Assembly: GCA_946811695.1 (NCBI GenBank)
Contig: OX328124.1
Coordinates: 94,581,535-94,645,534 of the forward strand
Direction: 5' to 3'
DNA length: 64,000 nt
Origin: Gonocerus acuteangulatus
Lineage: Eukaryota; Arthropoda; Insecta; Hemiptera; Coreidae
The notes under the pieces are model-generated. The model was given only the letters and a program-made list of their open reading frames with translations. It had not been told where the DNA came from and did not search any database. The position numbers and the translations under genes were made by a program. Of this stretch, positions 21,831-31,815 are shown piece after piece. The number at the start of each line of letters is the position of its first letter. Position 1 is the first letter of the stretch.

Positions 21831-22842
21831 GCTAAAGAATGAGATGAAATCCCAAAACACGAATCAGAGCAAGGCTCGTATAAATAAGACATTCGAAAGC
21901 CAAATAAATCAAGAAGTCCTTAAAAAAAACAAAAAAAATTATAAAAATGAATGGGATTCATCATTGATGGGCCGTTTCAAGACGAGTCTATTAGAGAAAA
22001 TATGAGGCTGCTTGGCAAAGATCAAAGACAGAAAGACATTCCAGTTCTAAAAGAAGCAGGGCAGGTAATTAACAAGAATGTGAAATAATAAAAGAGCAGA
22101 AATGACTAAAACCCCAGCTTTGGGACAAGCTTGGCCTCAATTCTGCTATCGAGCAGTGGAATGGAAATAGAAAATGAAAAGAAAACAACATACTTCAACG
22201 AGGAGTCACAGAGAACACCGAGGAATGCAGTAATGGTCAGAACCTGCCAAGACAGGTGAGGGAGGTTTGTCTTGGACGGCTCAAATAACAAGTTCATGGT
22301 CGTTTATGTGGGTGGAAAGGCTAGAGAAAATATATACACAGCTAAAACTATTGGTTATAATAACAAGGGGACATTTTTATCGGATTGCTGCTTAAAAGGA
22401 ACCATTTTAACATTAATGAACGATTCCAAGAGAGAACCATGGCTCTTTTTCTAAGTTCCACTGTTTTTACGTATGTAAATAAACAAGAAAAAAAACATTA
22501 AATTTTACAATAGCATTGGACTACCAAATATTCCAAGACTTCATAAGCATTTTTCTATATTATACTTATCTTGGTCTGGAACGCATGGAATAAACACATC
22601 TAATATTTGAATATAACTTCAGGACCAATTCCGCAAGTGGCTTGTTCTCCGACTTATTAAAAGGTCCGACAGAATTATTATTGTAAAAAAATTGACAATG
22701 CTTTCAAATTCCACTTACCACAATGAATTAATAAATTTTGAAATATTTAAGAATATATACGAAAAATAGAAAGCTGCAGGTGAAATAAAATTTCTGTCAA
22801 TAAGTTTATATAATGTTTGTTACCTAAAGAGTTAGAAACACA

Positions 22843-22849
<7 letters not shown>
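21831..22849. other. Unassigned interval
   Basis: AT-rich sequence. Short open frames at 22106-22297 (-) and 22272-22454 (+) have no recognisable motif. Nothing else is supported. Confidence 0.5.

Positions 22850-22902
<53 letters not shown>
22849..22902. repeat. (TA)n microsatellite
   Basis: Perfect TA run about 90 bp left of the Transib-like element. Confidence 0.95.
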
Positions 22903-22903
<1 letters not shown>

Positions 22904-22992
22904 GTTCGTAGCAGCCGCACAATGCTTCCACTGCACTAACTGTCAAAACGCGCCTTCCAATCTCGCGACAAATCTATTATTTTCAAACGAGG

Positions 22993-24136
22993 CACAGTGG
23001 GCAAAAATCCATTTTTAGGCGGACAACATTTTTTTTTTTGTGTGTGTTTTTCAATATTTTTGAGGTCACTTAGATAGGGAAAAATATTGAAAAAAATCGT
23101 TGACCCATTGTTTTTAGTATATCCAACAAACAAATGTTGTAGACACACAAATATTTTGACATAATAGATAAAGATTGGGAAAACATTTTGTAAATCTATG
23201 GAACATTTAAGTATTACCTTTTTGTGTCTTTTATTTACATAAACATAATACATATATTCATAAAAAATAATACATAGGATATAATTCGAAAATAAAGAAC
23301 AAAAATAGACGAACAACTTAAAGAAAAAAGTAATTGTACTGACTTGTTTTTTTTTTTTAATATTAACAAATATATACAATTATATTATGCACTAAAAACG
23401 AATTATCCATCAATCATCGTCTGATTCAATACTGCTACATCCTTCAGCATTTTCTTCTGACGAGTCAGTATCGTCTGCCTCATTTTGTAATGACAGTTCT
23501 TGAAGTGCATCATGTGGTAAACTACACTTCAATAGGCTAATTACATATACATCGGTAACATGAAATTTAAATATTCACGTATAGTTTCTGTTCTAAAAAT
23601 GGAAAAGTAATTACAAGAACAAAACTGCAATAAACATCGGGGAAATGTTCTCTTTCTTAGAGTCCGATTAATATTCCCTTCCGTCGCCTGTTGATGCTCC
23701 AAGAAAGTAAATATTTACATTTTACCTTAATCCTACTAATACTAGACAGCATTTAGTAAGTGATATGTAAAATATTTTTTTGAATTTTCTTTGATATGCC
23801 TGTCTGTTATTAGATATATATTATGTATTTATAAAGAACATACCACTAGGTAATAAATCCACTGTGAAAGGATTTCATAAAATTTGCACACAATTTTTAA
23901 AACACCACTTACAAAGACCGTAGTTGGAACAAGACTAAACAGAGGAAGTGGAAGTGACTAGCAATGGTAGCCTTCTTTATTGTCTTAAACAGATTTGGGT
24001 TAAACCAGCTAAAAAAAATTGTTCTGTTTTCAATGAATAGAAGACTTGAGCACGTGTTGACACGTAAATGGACTTTTTACGACCACATTATATTTTCGAC
24101 TTTTCTCGCCGTAAAATAGACGTTTTGCCCACTGTG
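22993..24136 (-). mobile_element. Transib-like transposon with CACAGTG termini
   Basis: Both ends begin, read inward, with CACAGTGGGCAAAA, and similarity continues about 29 bp (TCCATTTTTAGGCG on the left, TCTATTTTACGGCG on the right, one indel). Flanking pentamers are CGAGG (left) and CGACG (right), 4/5 identical. Known Transib elements have CACWRTG heptamer termini and GC-rich 5 bp TSDs, and are the source family of RAG1. The heptamer here equals the V(D)J RSS heptamer. Length is 1,144 bp, too short for a full transposase. Coding remnants inside (23410-23714, minus) are not assigned to the RAG1-like core. Confidence 0.7.
23410..23714 (-). pseudogene. Coding remnant in Transib-like element, acidic C-terminus
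   Basis: Two overlapping minus-strand frames look coding. The first (about 23541-23714) gives 57 residues including HQQATEGNINRTLRKRTFP. The second (to a stop at 23410-23412) ends in a serine/acidic tail with DDTDSSEEN and SIESDDD. A possible splice acceptor (AATTAG) sits before the second. They may be two exons, or one gene broken by a frameshift. I do not recognise the family. The acidic tail is unlike random AT-rich sequence. It may be the element's transposase end or captured host sequence. Confidence 0.5.
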
Positions 24137-24160
24137 CGACGGCCTGCAACTCACTAATTA

Positions 24161-25160
24161 CACTGTTCTGCAAAAAAAAACTTTTCTCCCCTCCCTTGAA
24201 CAATTTTGCCTGTTTCTCATGTTTTCAGGTGTGCTGAGTCCGAATCTCAACTCAGAAAAATTCTATCACCCTCTGATTTTGAGAGAAAAGAGGAGAAACT
24301 TGGAAAAAAATGAAAAATTGTATTTGAAAATTATTGTCTTTATTATAAAAGATTTTTTTTTCTTTTTCAACGGTAAAATATAATTAATTGAATCCTGCAT
24401 GCTATCAGGTATAATACTAGATATGACACAACTCAAAAAATATACACACATCGTCAATGAGTATTTTTTTTTCTTTTGTACTCTTCCTCCTCTGTCTCCC
24501 GCTGCAGTGTCCAGCAGTAATCCGCCAGCATCTTCTCATTCCATTTGCCAGTATATCTTTTTTCCATTCTGGATATGTCTTGGTGGAATCGTTCTCCATG
24601 TTCGTCCGAAACTGCACCCAAATTTGGGGCGAAAAAGTCTAGGTTACTACGCAGGAAATGTATTTTTAAGGACATATTGCATCCCAATGTTTTATATGAA
24701 GTAAGCAGTTCTTGGGCTATTTTTCGGTAGTCTCTAGATTTTTCGTTTCCCAAAAACTTAGCACATACCTCTCGAAAAGCAATCCAAGCCTTTTTCTCAG
24801 TAGTATTTAACTTTGCTTCAAAAGTGAGGTCCTTGAGTAGATGTCGAATTTGGGGTCCTACACTTTTAGCCATATTTCTTCAACCACTTGTAACCACTTG
24901 TACCCATCAAATTTTTTTTCGTTCAAATATACTTCATTGCGCTCAAAATCATCGGGCTTTTGAATTTTTTTCACTATGTTTTGATGCCAAAAAAAATTCG
25001 TAAAATATTCAAAAAACTCACATTTTTGGATAAAAAACTAGAATTTCTCAAGAAACTGTGCGTGATAGACAGAATCTGACTTCAAATTCGTGTTCAGCAC
25101 ATTTGAAAACAGTAAGAAAGCATGTTTTGGTTTGAAGGAGGATTTTCGTGCAGAACAGTG
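24161..25160 (-). mobile_element. 1,000 bp CACTG-type transposon with long imperfect TIRs
   Basis: Ends are exact inverted 12-mers, CACTGTTCTGCA (24161-24172) and TGCAGAACAGTG (25149-25160), flanked by TTA on both sides (24158-24160 and 25161-25163). Subterminal sequence also matches in inverse: GTGTGCTGAGTCCGAATCTC near the left end against TGTGCTGAACACGAATTTG read from the right, then CTATCAC words. Diverged inverted similarity thus extends about 110-120 bp. CACTG termini and a 3 bp TSD recall the CACTA/CMC group; that is a suggestion only. It carries the conserved ORF at 24454-24975. Confidence 0.75.
24454..24975 (-). pseudogene. Conserved multicopy arthropod protein, C-terminal part, frameshifted
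   Basis: The minus-strand frame 24454-24873 gives 139 residues including GCNMSLKIHFLRSNLDFF, NLGAVSDEHGERFHQDIS, MEKRY and MLADYCWTL. From memory, this block is shared by large families of uncharacterised proteins annotated in spiders, crustaceans, aphids and others. Upstream, another frame continues the protein (FERNEVYLNEKKFDGYKWLQ) and meets it near 24870 through a one-base shift and a stop, so the copy is broken. Length is far below the several hundred residues of family members. It lies wholly inside the 24161-25160 TIR unit, which suggests the family is spread by a transposon. No biochemical role can be assigned. Confidence 0.72.
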
Positions 25161-25199
25161 TTATTGATAGGTCATGAGCGGTTGTGTAGTACCTCCTGT

Positions 25200-26240
25200 T
25201 GATTTTAAGCATTCCTTTTTGTGTTCCCCGTGATCGATGCAAAGTGGTGTTTGTGTTGTGAAATGAACAAGGAGACTTTTATTTATATTTATTATTATCG
25301 TCAGCTGCATTTTATTTATTTTTAATAAAGAAGAACATTTTTTTATTTATTTATCTGGCTTGTCCCAGAGTCAATCACAAACGGCCTAATATTTAATGAA
25401 TCATTTAATCAGAATACGTTTTTATCCTTTCGGTTCTTAAGAATTTACTACGTCTTATTTTAGAAATAATAGATCTATTTTTAATTTTGTTAGTCCTCTG
25501 CTACACTTGGAAAACAAGATGTTTCAAAGATAAGGTAAATTCATAAAGGTTAAAATCGTACATTTTATGCTTATTTTAAAGGCTGAAATATTATTTCGCG
25601 AACACTTTTATAACTCGCAGGACAGTATATGTATAACTAACAAAGTAAAAGTTTCTGTTAACACCCTCTCTTTCTTTCAATCAATAGAAGTATTTTACAA
25701 CAAAAAGAACGAACTGTTTTCCTTGCAGTTTGAGAGTTTCTCTAAACTAAGAAGACGTCTTCTCTATCCGTTTTTTTTTTTTTCAAAACGTCAAGTGATA
25801 CGTCAAGTGATACTCGGGAGGAAAAAATAATTCAGAATCATTTAATGATTCCGTGTTAAATTAGTGATTCTCAGAAGAGTGTAATGTCACTATAGAATAC
25901 GAATCGATAAGCAGAAACGGTAATTCTGATCCAAGTTGCTCGCCTTGAATTTATAATGAGGTAGGTAATCAATTCGTGATTAGGAAATATTTGGCGTCTA
26001 TCAGCAAACTATATCATGTAATTACAATGAAAAAAAAAACATGAAATTTTAATTACACGTCAAGAGGGCAGGCATTAATCCTCAGGAAAAAAGGAGAAAT
26101 TTCAAGAAAAAAATCTCTCAATGAAGGAGTTCATCATATGCCTAACACGCACTGTTATATGTGTAACAGGCACAACCTGAGCACAAAGAGACATTTTTTG
26201 GGCCATAAAGTATTTCACGAATGAGAACCAAAATACTAAC
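25200..26240. other. Unassigned interval
   Basis: An 87-codon frame at 25567-25830 has no motif. No repeat boundary seen. Confidence 0.5.
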
Positions 26241-26244
26241 TGTT

Positions 26245-26335
26245 TCTATTTCAAGCTTTCCAAATGACCCTAGGGATGAGTATGGAACCACGCTAAGATG
26301 ATGCAGTTCCTGCGAGTCGTAGTCATTCATTCTTT
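26245..26335 (+). mobile_element. SINE family S core
   Basis: AAGCTTTCCAAATGACCCTA, GGGATGAGTATGGAACCACG and CTAAGATGATGCAGTTCCTG followed by CGAGTCG. It matches the core in the copies at 12.46, 43.88 and 44.77 kb. The head is not recognisable. Confidence 0.65.
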
Positions 26336-27400
26336 CTGATATTTCCTTCCTCCATTGTTGGAAAAATGTAGTTCTACTGTTACTTGGTGCTTCCTGGAAC
26401 CTTTTTTCATCATTTTCTTTCTTCTTTCAAATATATTCACTTAGGTCCTTTTGAATCAGGGAAAACCGTTTCCTTTCGACTTTTTCAATTAGAATGAATA
26501 AAAACTGCTTCATTTTCAGATTATAATTTAGAAATAGGTTTATCTGATTTGATCTTATGTTTATATTTTATCAACTTGCAGAATTACTAGTAAAAAGTAA
26601 ATCTTTATAGTAAAAGAAATATCTATTTACAAAGTTCCAGTTCTACTGGTTTCAATAATACATTGCCAGTCGTTTCAAATGTTTTATAATCGTTAGTTTC
26701 GAATATTCTATAGCGGATTTCGTTTCAGTATAAAAAATTACGACCGTTAGTTGATAATTAATTATTTAGGCCAGAGTAAATTACTCGTGTTGCCTAGCGA
26801 GTTTAGATACAATGTAACAAATATCAAGATCATTAGAGACATATAAATAATTTTATCCTGGAATGAACACCCTCACCATGTTTAACTCTAACGATTTTTT
26901 TTATTACATTTATCACTATTTCAGAGAGATATTTGTTCAACATAACAACAATCGCCACAATATGATTCCCGAATAAACGGCCACCTCACATCCGATCGTG
27001 TCAACAGACAAGCACACACACATAGACATTCATTTATGTTACATAAAAAAAATATTAATGATTCCAACCTCAAAACCTACATTCCTACCGAATGTGATAA
27101 ACGGAGTGTATATTACATAGTAAAGCAAACAGTCTTTAATGCGACTATTTCTAGAAGATTTATCTGATATGAGTGCCTAATAAACGCCATTATGAAGATA
27201 CACTTTCTAGCAGTAAATGTTACAGAATGAGACTAAATACATAAACCATATCTATTCATGTCGTTTCTTGTAAATAATGGTTGTCCACATGTCTGTTATT
27301 TCTTGAAATAAAGCCAACCCTCTTTGTAATATAAATATCTTGTAACCAGTAACTGGATTTTATTATGTCAATATTTTTAGTTTTCGTTTTCAAATACTAA
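26336..27400. other. Unassigned interval
   Basis: AT-rich, no recognisable element or gene. Confidence 0.5.
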
Positions 27401-27407
27401 CTGTAAC

Positions 27408-27413
<6 letters not shown>

Positions 27414-27481
<68 letters not shown>

Positions 27482-27643
27482 GGCGCATCTACATCTAGGT
27501 CATTAGCGCCGACATCCAGGGTGCAGCGAGGAATTTTACCAGCGAGCCGTGGGATGATAAAATTCCTGCCGGAGGTTGGGAATCGAACCCACCATCTCCC
27601 GCTTATGAATCCAAGGCGCTAGCCATTAGACCACGGGGGACCC
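27414..27643 (-). mobile_element. Recent tRNA-derived SINE with long poly(A) and 13 bp TSD
   Basis: The minus strand starts GGGGTCCCCCGTGGTCTAAT and carries A-box TGGTCTAATGGCTAG and B-box GGTTCGATTCC. An anticodon-like CAT lies in GGATTCATAAGC. The body ends GGCGCTAATGACCTAGATGT, then GCGCCGT and a pure poly(A) of about 66 nt (27412-27479 as T on plus). The 13 bp CTGTAACATGATT occurs at 27401-27413 and 27644-27656. A clean TSD and uninterrupted tail mark a young LINE-mobilised insertion. A truncated relative is at 42823-42880. Confidence 0.92.
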
Positions 27644-27699
27644 CTGTAACATGATTATGTGCACAAAAACTAGTTAGTTCTTTGCCGATTAAGAATTGG

Positions 27700-28016
27700 T
27701 CATTTTTGAATTACTCGCTCACACTTTATAACGAAACAGGACAGAATTATCTACCAATAATGCAACAAAAACAAGTTACATTCATATGTACTATAAGCGC
27801 TGAAGGTAGCCCTCTCAACTTCACTATACTACATAAAGACCACTAATATATAGACAAAAACATAACCAATCTCTAAATTACACTAACATTCCTTCATTTG
27901 AGCTTTCAATCTTAATAGCCTTATAATGTTTATTTATTTTATTTAAAATGAAACTATCATGGATTTATTCCAAATTAATTGTCTTATTTACATACTTATA
28001 CATACATACACACACA

Positions 28017-28018
<2 letters not shown>
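27700..28018. other. Unassigned interval
   Basis: AT-rich sequence without recognisable features, running into a TACATACA/CACACACA transition before the (TA)n run. Confidence 0.5.

Positions 28019-28073
<55 letters not shown>
28019..28073. repeat. (TA)n microsatellite
   Basis: TA run with one TG interruption, preceded by CACACACACTTA. Confidence 0.95.
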
Positions 28074-29350
28074 CTTATCTTTATCTTCAATAAAGGCTGA
28101 CCCATGAGACAATTTTCAAAACAATTAGTTTAAGAAATCTGATTTCACAACTTGAATTTCAATATAACACATATCAAAGACCTAAGTATTCCACAATAAC
28201 AGTCAGCACTTGATGCAATTATGGAATAATTTATATATGTGAGGATTTTTATGATATCTGTAATAGCCACCCAGAATAATGACGGTAGATGTACTGAGGA
28301 AAATAAAAACCCCGAAATAGTGATCTGTGATTTTAATATAAAAAGAAAATACTCACAGTGTTGTAATCACTGGCACATTTGCCCTGAAACAAGATAAACA
28401 ACATTTAGAACATATATATCAAGAATTAACATAACAGATATAAAAAAAATGGAAAGTGACACACTAATTTTGACAAATTTTAATATCAATTACTAATAAC
28501 TTTGGTAAAAACTTAGTTATAAAAAATAAGCTCATGGCATAGAGTAATTTTGATTAAAAGCTTGCAAAAACTAGTTTTCGTAACAGATTGTTTTAACGCC
28601 ATTACGTAAGAACACTTTTGCGCTATCTTAACTACCAAATTATGTAAGAACGGCCAGATAAAAACGGTTATTACATAGAAGTTTTTTTTTTTTTTTTCTA
28701 AAAGGAGCTAAGTGCATTTATTTTTTATATAGTAGTTAGCTCGTTAAACACAATTATTAAATTTTTTAAGCACTTACATCATTTAGACACCTGTATACAA
28801 GTGTATATAAATATGTGAATGGGAGTAAAATGTAGCTTAAATTTGTAAAAGGGGATATGTTGAAAAAACATCAGAGTTTTGTAGGAAAATGTATTGATTA
28901 TGTACGAAAATGTTTATAATTTTTATTGACTACTATAGTAATTTGGTATTAATTTTAATCGCCACCATTTCTAAACATCTTTGAACTTGCCTGATCATGT
29001 GAGATGGAGGGCGTTTATAATTTAATTCGTGTATATTTACCACAAAGCTCAAAATATTATATCGTCCCTAACGTGTCAAACTATCGAATATGCAAATCGG
29101 AGCAAACTAGAGAAAGAACATATTTTACCCATTGACGAAGTAATATACTGAAAAATGGCTTTATACGATACTTTATTTAAGGTAATAAAGGCTATTCTAA
29201 AGGGGTTAGAGTTGCGACAATTTGCGACAAGGCGTATCCTCCACAATCCTAGAGCAATGTCTCGAATCTGAAAAACGTGAATTTCCCTATTCGATGGTTT
29301 GTTATGGTAAGGACGTTATATTCAAGAGCTTAGAGGTACCGTTGTATTAT
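28074..29350. other. Unassigned interval
   Basis: AT-rich. A T-run at 28681-28697 is not attached to a recognisable retroposon. Confidence 0.5.
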
Positions 29351-29354
29351 TGAT

Positions 29355-29450
29355 CTCTGAGTTTTGAAACGTGAAATTTTCTGTCGGCTCTTCCGGATTG
29401 CATTCTTGGATGAACATCATGAAAGGGTTTTCGCCTAATAGAGGTATGCA
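29355..29450 (+). repeat. Interspersed family Y copy
   Basis: TTTTGAAACGTGAAATTTTC, CGGCTCTTCCGGATTGCATT and TCATGAAAGGGTTTTCGCCT correspond to the 12765-12855 repeat with roughly one change in six. Confidence 0.5.
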
Positions 29451-30777
29451 GGACACACGCTGAAATGTGCAATTAACAATGATTTCTTAATAATAATGAC
29501 GTTATTATTGCTGTAAATATTACAGCATTTGTTGGAGTACAAATGTGACAACCCTTTTCACATGTAGGGACCAATGTAGTATTTCCTTTATTTAGAAAGA
29601 CAAATCACTGTGGGGATTTTTGTTTTAAGTCAAGGCAACTAAAAACACTTTCAGCCTACTGTTTGGTATGTTAGTTAAGGGGTAAACCACCTAGAGTTTT
29701 TCTAAAGGTAATTATTCTTGATATAATTGTTTGCTAAATAAATTGTTATGATGTTTTAAAGACTCTTTTAAACGTTTAACGTAATTTTTTTTTAAAGATT
29801 TTAAAAGATATCTTAAGATCCCTCGATCGGTTTCGTTAAATTTACAACACGTATTTTTTATACTAATACCTACGCGGTGATGTGTGTAACACAATGTCAT
29901 GGATTCTTGTCCGCCCTTTATCTGCTCGTTCGAAAAAAATAAAATAAATGAGTGATCAAGAATTAACTTGTTTTAAAAAAAGTGTGTTATAACAAATAAT
30001 TTCATATGATAAACGAATTAACAATAATTAATTTGATCGAATAAATTCATAAGGATTCTTATATGAAGTTGTATATTAACCTTCTTAAAAATAACAAAAA
30101 CTAAAATACTCCAGAGAAATGAAAAAGGACTCTACCTATAGTGAAAGCACATTTTTTCTTGGGGTAAAGAAAATAATTACGCATAATTCGAAATATCGAA
30201 ATTAAATATTTTTCAGGAAATATTGCTGTAGAAATGAGGTATATGTCCCAACAAGTGAAAATACAAAAAAAAAAAATAATAATAATAATAATTAAATTCA
30301 CGAGAATTAGAAAAAAAATAAAAGTAACACAAACAAACTGAAACAGATTTAATTAATATATTTAGTATTTAATCTCCCTAAATATTACCGACAATCCGGT
30401 AAGCGATAATTTCTGTTTGCGATTTCACAAAAGCGTAATTGTGAAAACTGAAATCGTCCAAATTGGCAGGTTGGCGACCCTTCCATGGTGAGAAATAGAC
30501 ACGCAGAACAATGGAACTGCCTGAGAAAAGATCACACGAGAACAAGGGAACCAAGAGAGAATGGAAGAAAAGATTTTGTAACATATCGCAGCATGGAGAT
30601 GTTAATTAGTCTTGTACTTTTAACTTTTACAAAGTTTTTCGTCGAGAGAGCAAGAACCTAATAAGCGATTTGTTAAGCCTAATGAACTCACTATCAGCGA
30701 TTTGTGATTTGTTACATATCTTATATTTAAGTAAAACCACGAATATTTAATTATAAAAAAAATACCTACGGGAATTA

Positions 30778-31073
30778 AAGTCCAGTATACAGTCCTATCC
30801 GACAGGAGAACTAAGAACAAGACGCGAAGACGTAATACTAACGCGACTTAGGATCGGACATACACGACCCACCCACTCGTACCTCTTCACAAGACAAGAC
30901 AAACCACTATGTGAGGCATGCAAAGCACTGTAAAACACTTACTAACAGACTGCTTTAAAAGAGACAAGTTACAGATTCCTCGTAGCCTAAGTGAACTGTT
31001 ATCAGATAGGAGGCCACACATTGATACCATACTGACCTACTTAATGACTACAAAGACATACAATGAAATATAG
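30778..31073 (+). pseudogene. LINE ORF2 C-terminus, frameshifted
   Basis: The plus-strand frame reads TGELRTRREDVILTRLRIG, then HTRPTHSYLFTRQDKPLCEA and CKAL. A one-base loss near 30930 puts it into the frame KHLLTDCFKRDK, continuing to ILTYLM and TYNEI before TAG at 31071. It aligns with residues about 275-369 of the 38 kb LINE ORF, including the CxxC-x7-H-x4-C zinc motif, but in opposite orientation. A T-rich, TAA-repeat 3' region follows to about 31420. Confidence 0.8.
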
Positions 31074-31420
31074 TAATATCACACATAACTTATAATTTTA
31101 ATCATGTCAAAGTTTCTTATCTCAGGATAATATACTTCCCATTTATTCTAATCCAAAATATCATTATGATTAGCTATTATTTTATTCATTTATTTTATTA
31201 TATTTTCATTCTATTATTTTTTTCTTTAATTTATTTGTTATTATTTCTTTCTTATTCATTTTACATGCCTTTTCTGTCAATTTTCTAACATTCTTACTGA
31301 TCCTGGGTTTATAATTTATAAATTTATTTCTTGTTATTTTTTATGAATTATGATAGGGCAGCAGATCACCATCGCTGCGAAGCTCTTCAAACCAATAAAT
31401 AAATAAGTTATAAAAAATAA
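31074..31420 (+). mobile_element. 3' untranslated tail of the 30.8 kb LINE
   Basis: T-rich stretches (TTTATTATATTTTCATT type) lead to GCAGCAGATCACCATCGCTG, CGAAGCTCTTCAAACCAAT and AAATAAATAA. It resembles the tails at 1-248 and 14880-15245, supporting one LINE group with T-rich 3' regions. Confidence 0.5.
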
Positions 31421-31759
31421 ATGTATATATGAGCCATGATTACGTATGTTAATATACCTGAAAGGATCGCAATGTCATTCTACGTCAACTATGTGTGTTG
31501 ATAGGGGACGAAAGAACATAAATTTCCTATAAGGCCTTTGGGAAGAGAAGATACTTAATAGAAAAGTTTATTCTTGGATAATTTATGAAAATATATACAA
31601 AAATAAAATTACAGATGAATATAGAGGTAAAATTATTTGTTCTATAAATTAAATAATCATCACTTAAAAAACTAATAACAAATTGAAAGTAACTACATTT
31701 GGAAAATAATATTGTACGCGTAAGTTTTATAATTTTTTGTAGGTATTGTAATACCATGT

Positions 31760-31815
31760 CAGGGTGTCTACTACTTTTGTGAAAGCCAATTTCATGAGAT
31801 TTTTATGACTAGGTA
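31760..31815 (+). mobile_element. Truncated hAT-like MITE end
   Basis: CAGGGTGTCTACTACTTTTG and TGAAAGCCAATTTC match the left end of the 3039-3306 MITE over about 35 bp, then diverge. No right end found. Confidence 0.7.

Noticed and set aside
22936..23379. 147-codon minus-strand frame
   Set aside because: Low-complexity F/Y/I/K composition from AT-rich DNA, crosses the TIR of the Transib-like element, no motif.
24457..24704. Plus-strand frames of 61-101 codons
   Set aside because: Antisense shadows of the conserved minus-strand protein at 24454-24873.
27570..27643. Functional tRNA-Met-like gene
   Set aside because: Followed by a SINE body, poly(A) and a TSD; acceptor arms do not pair.
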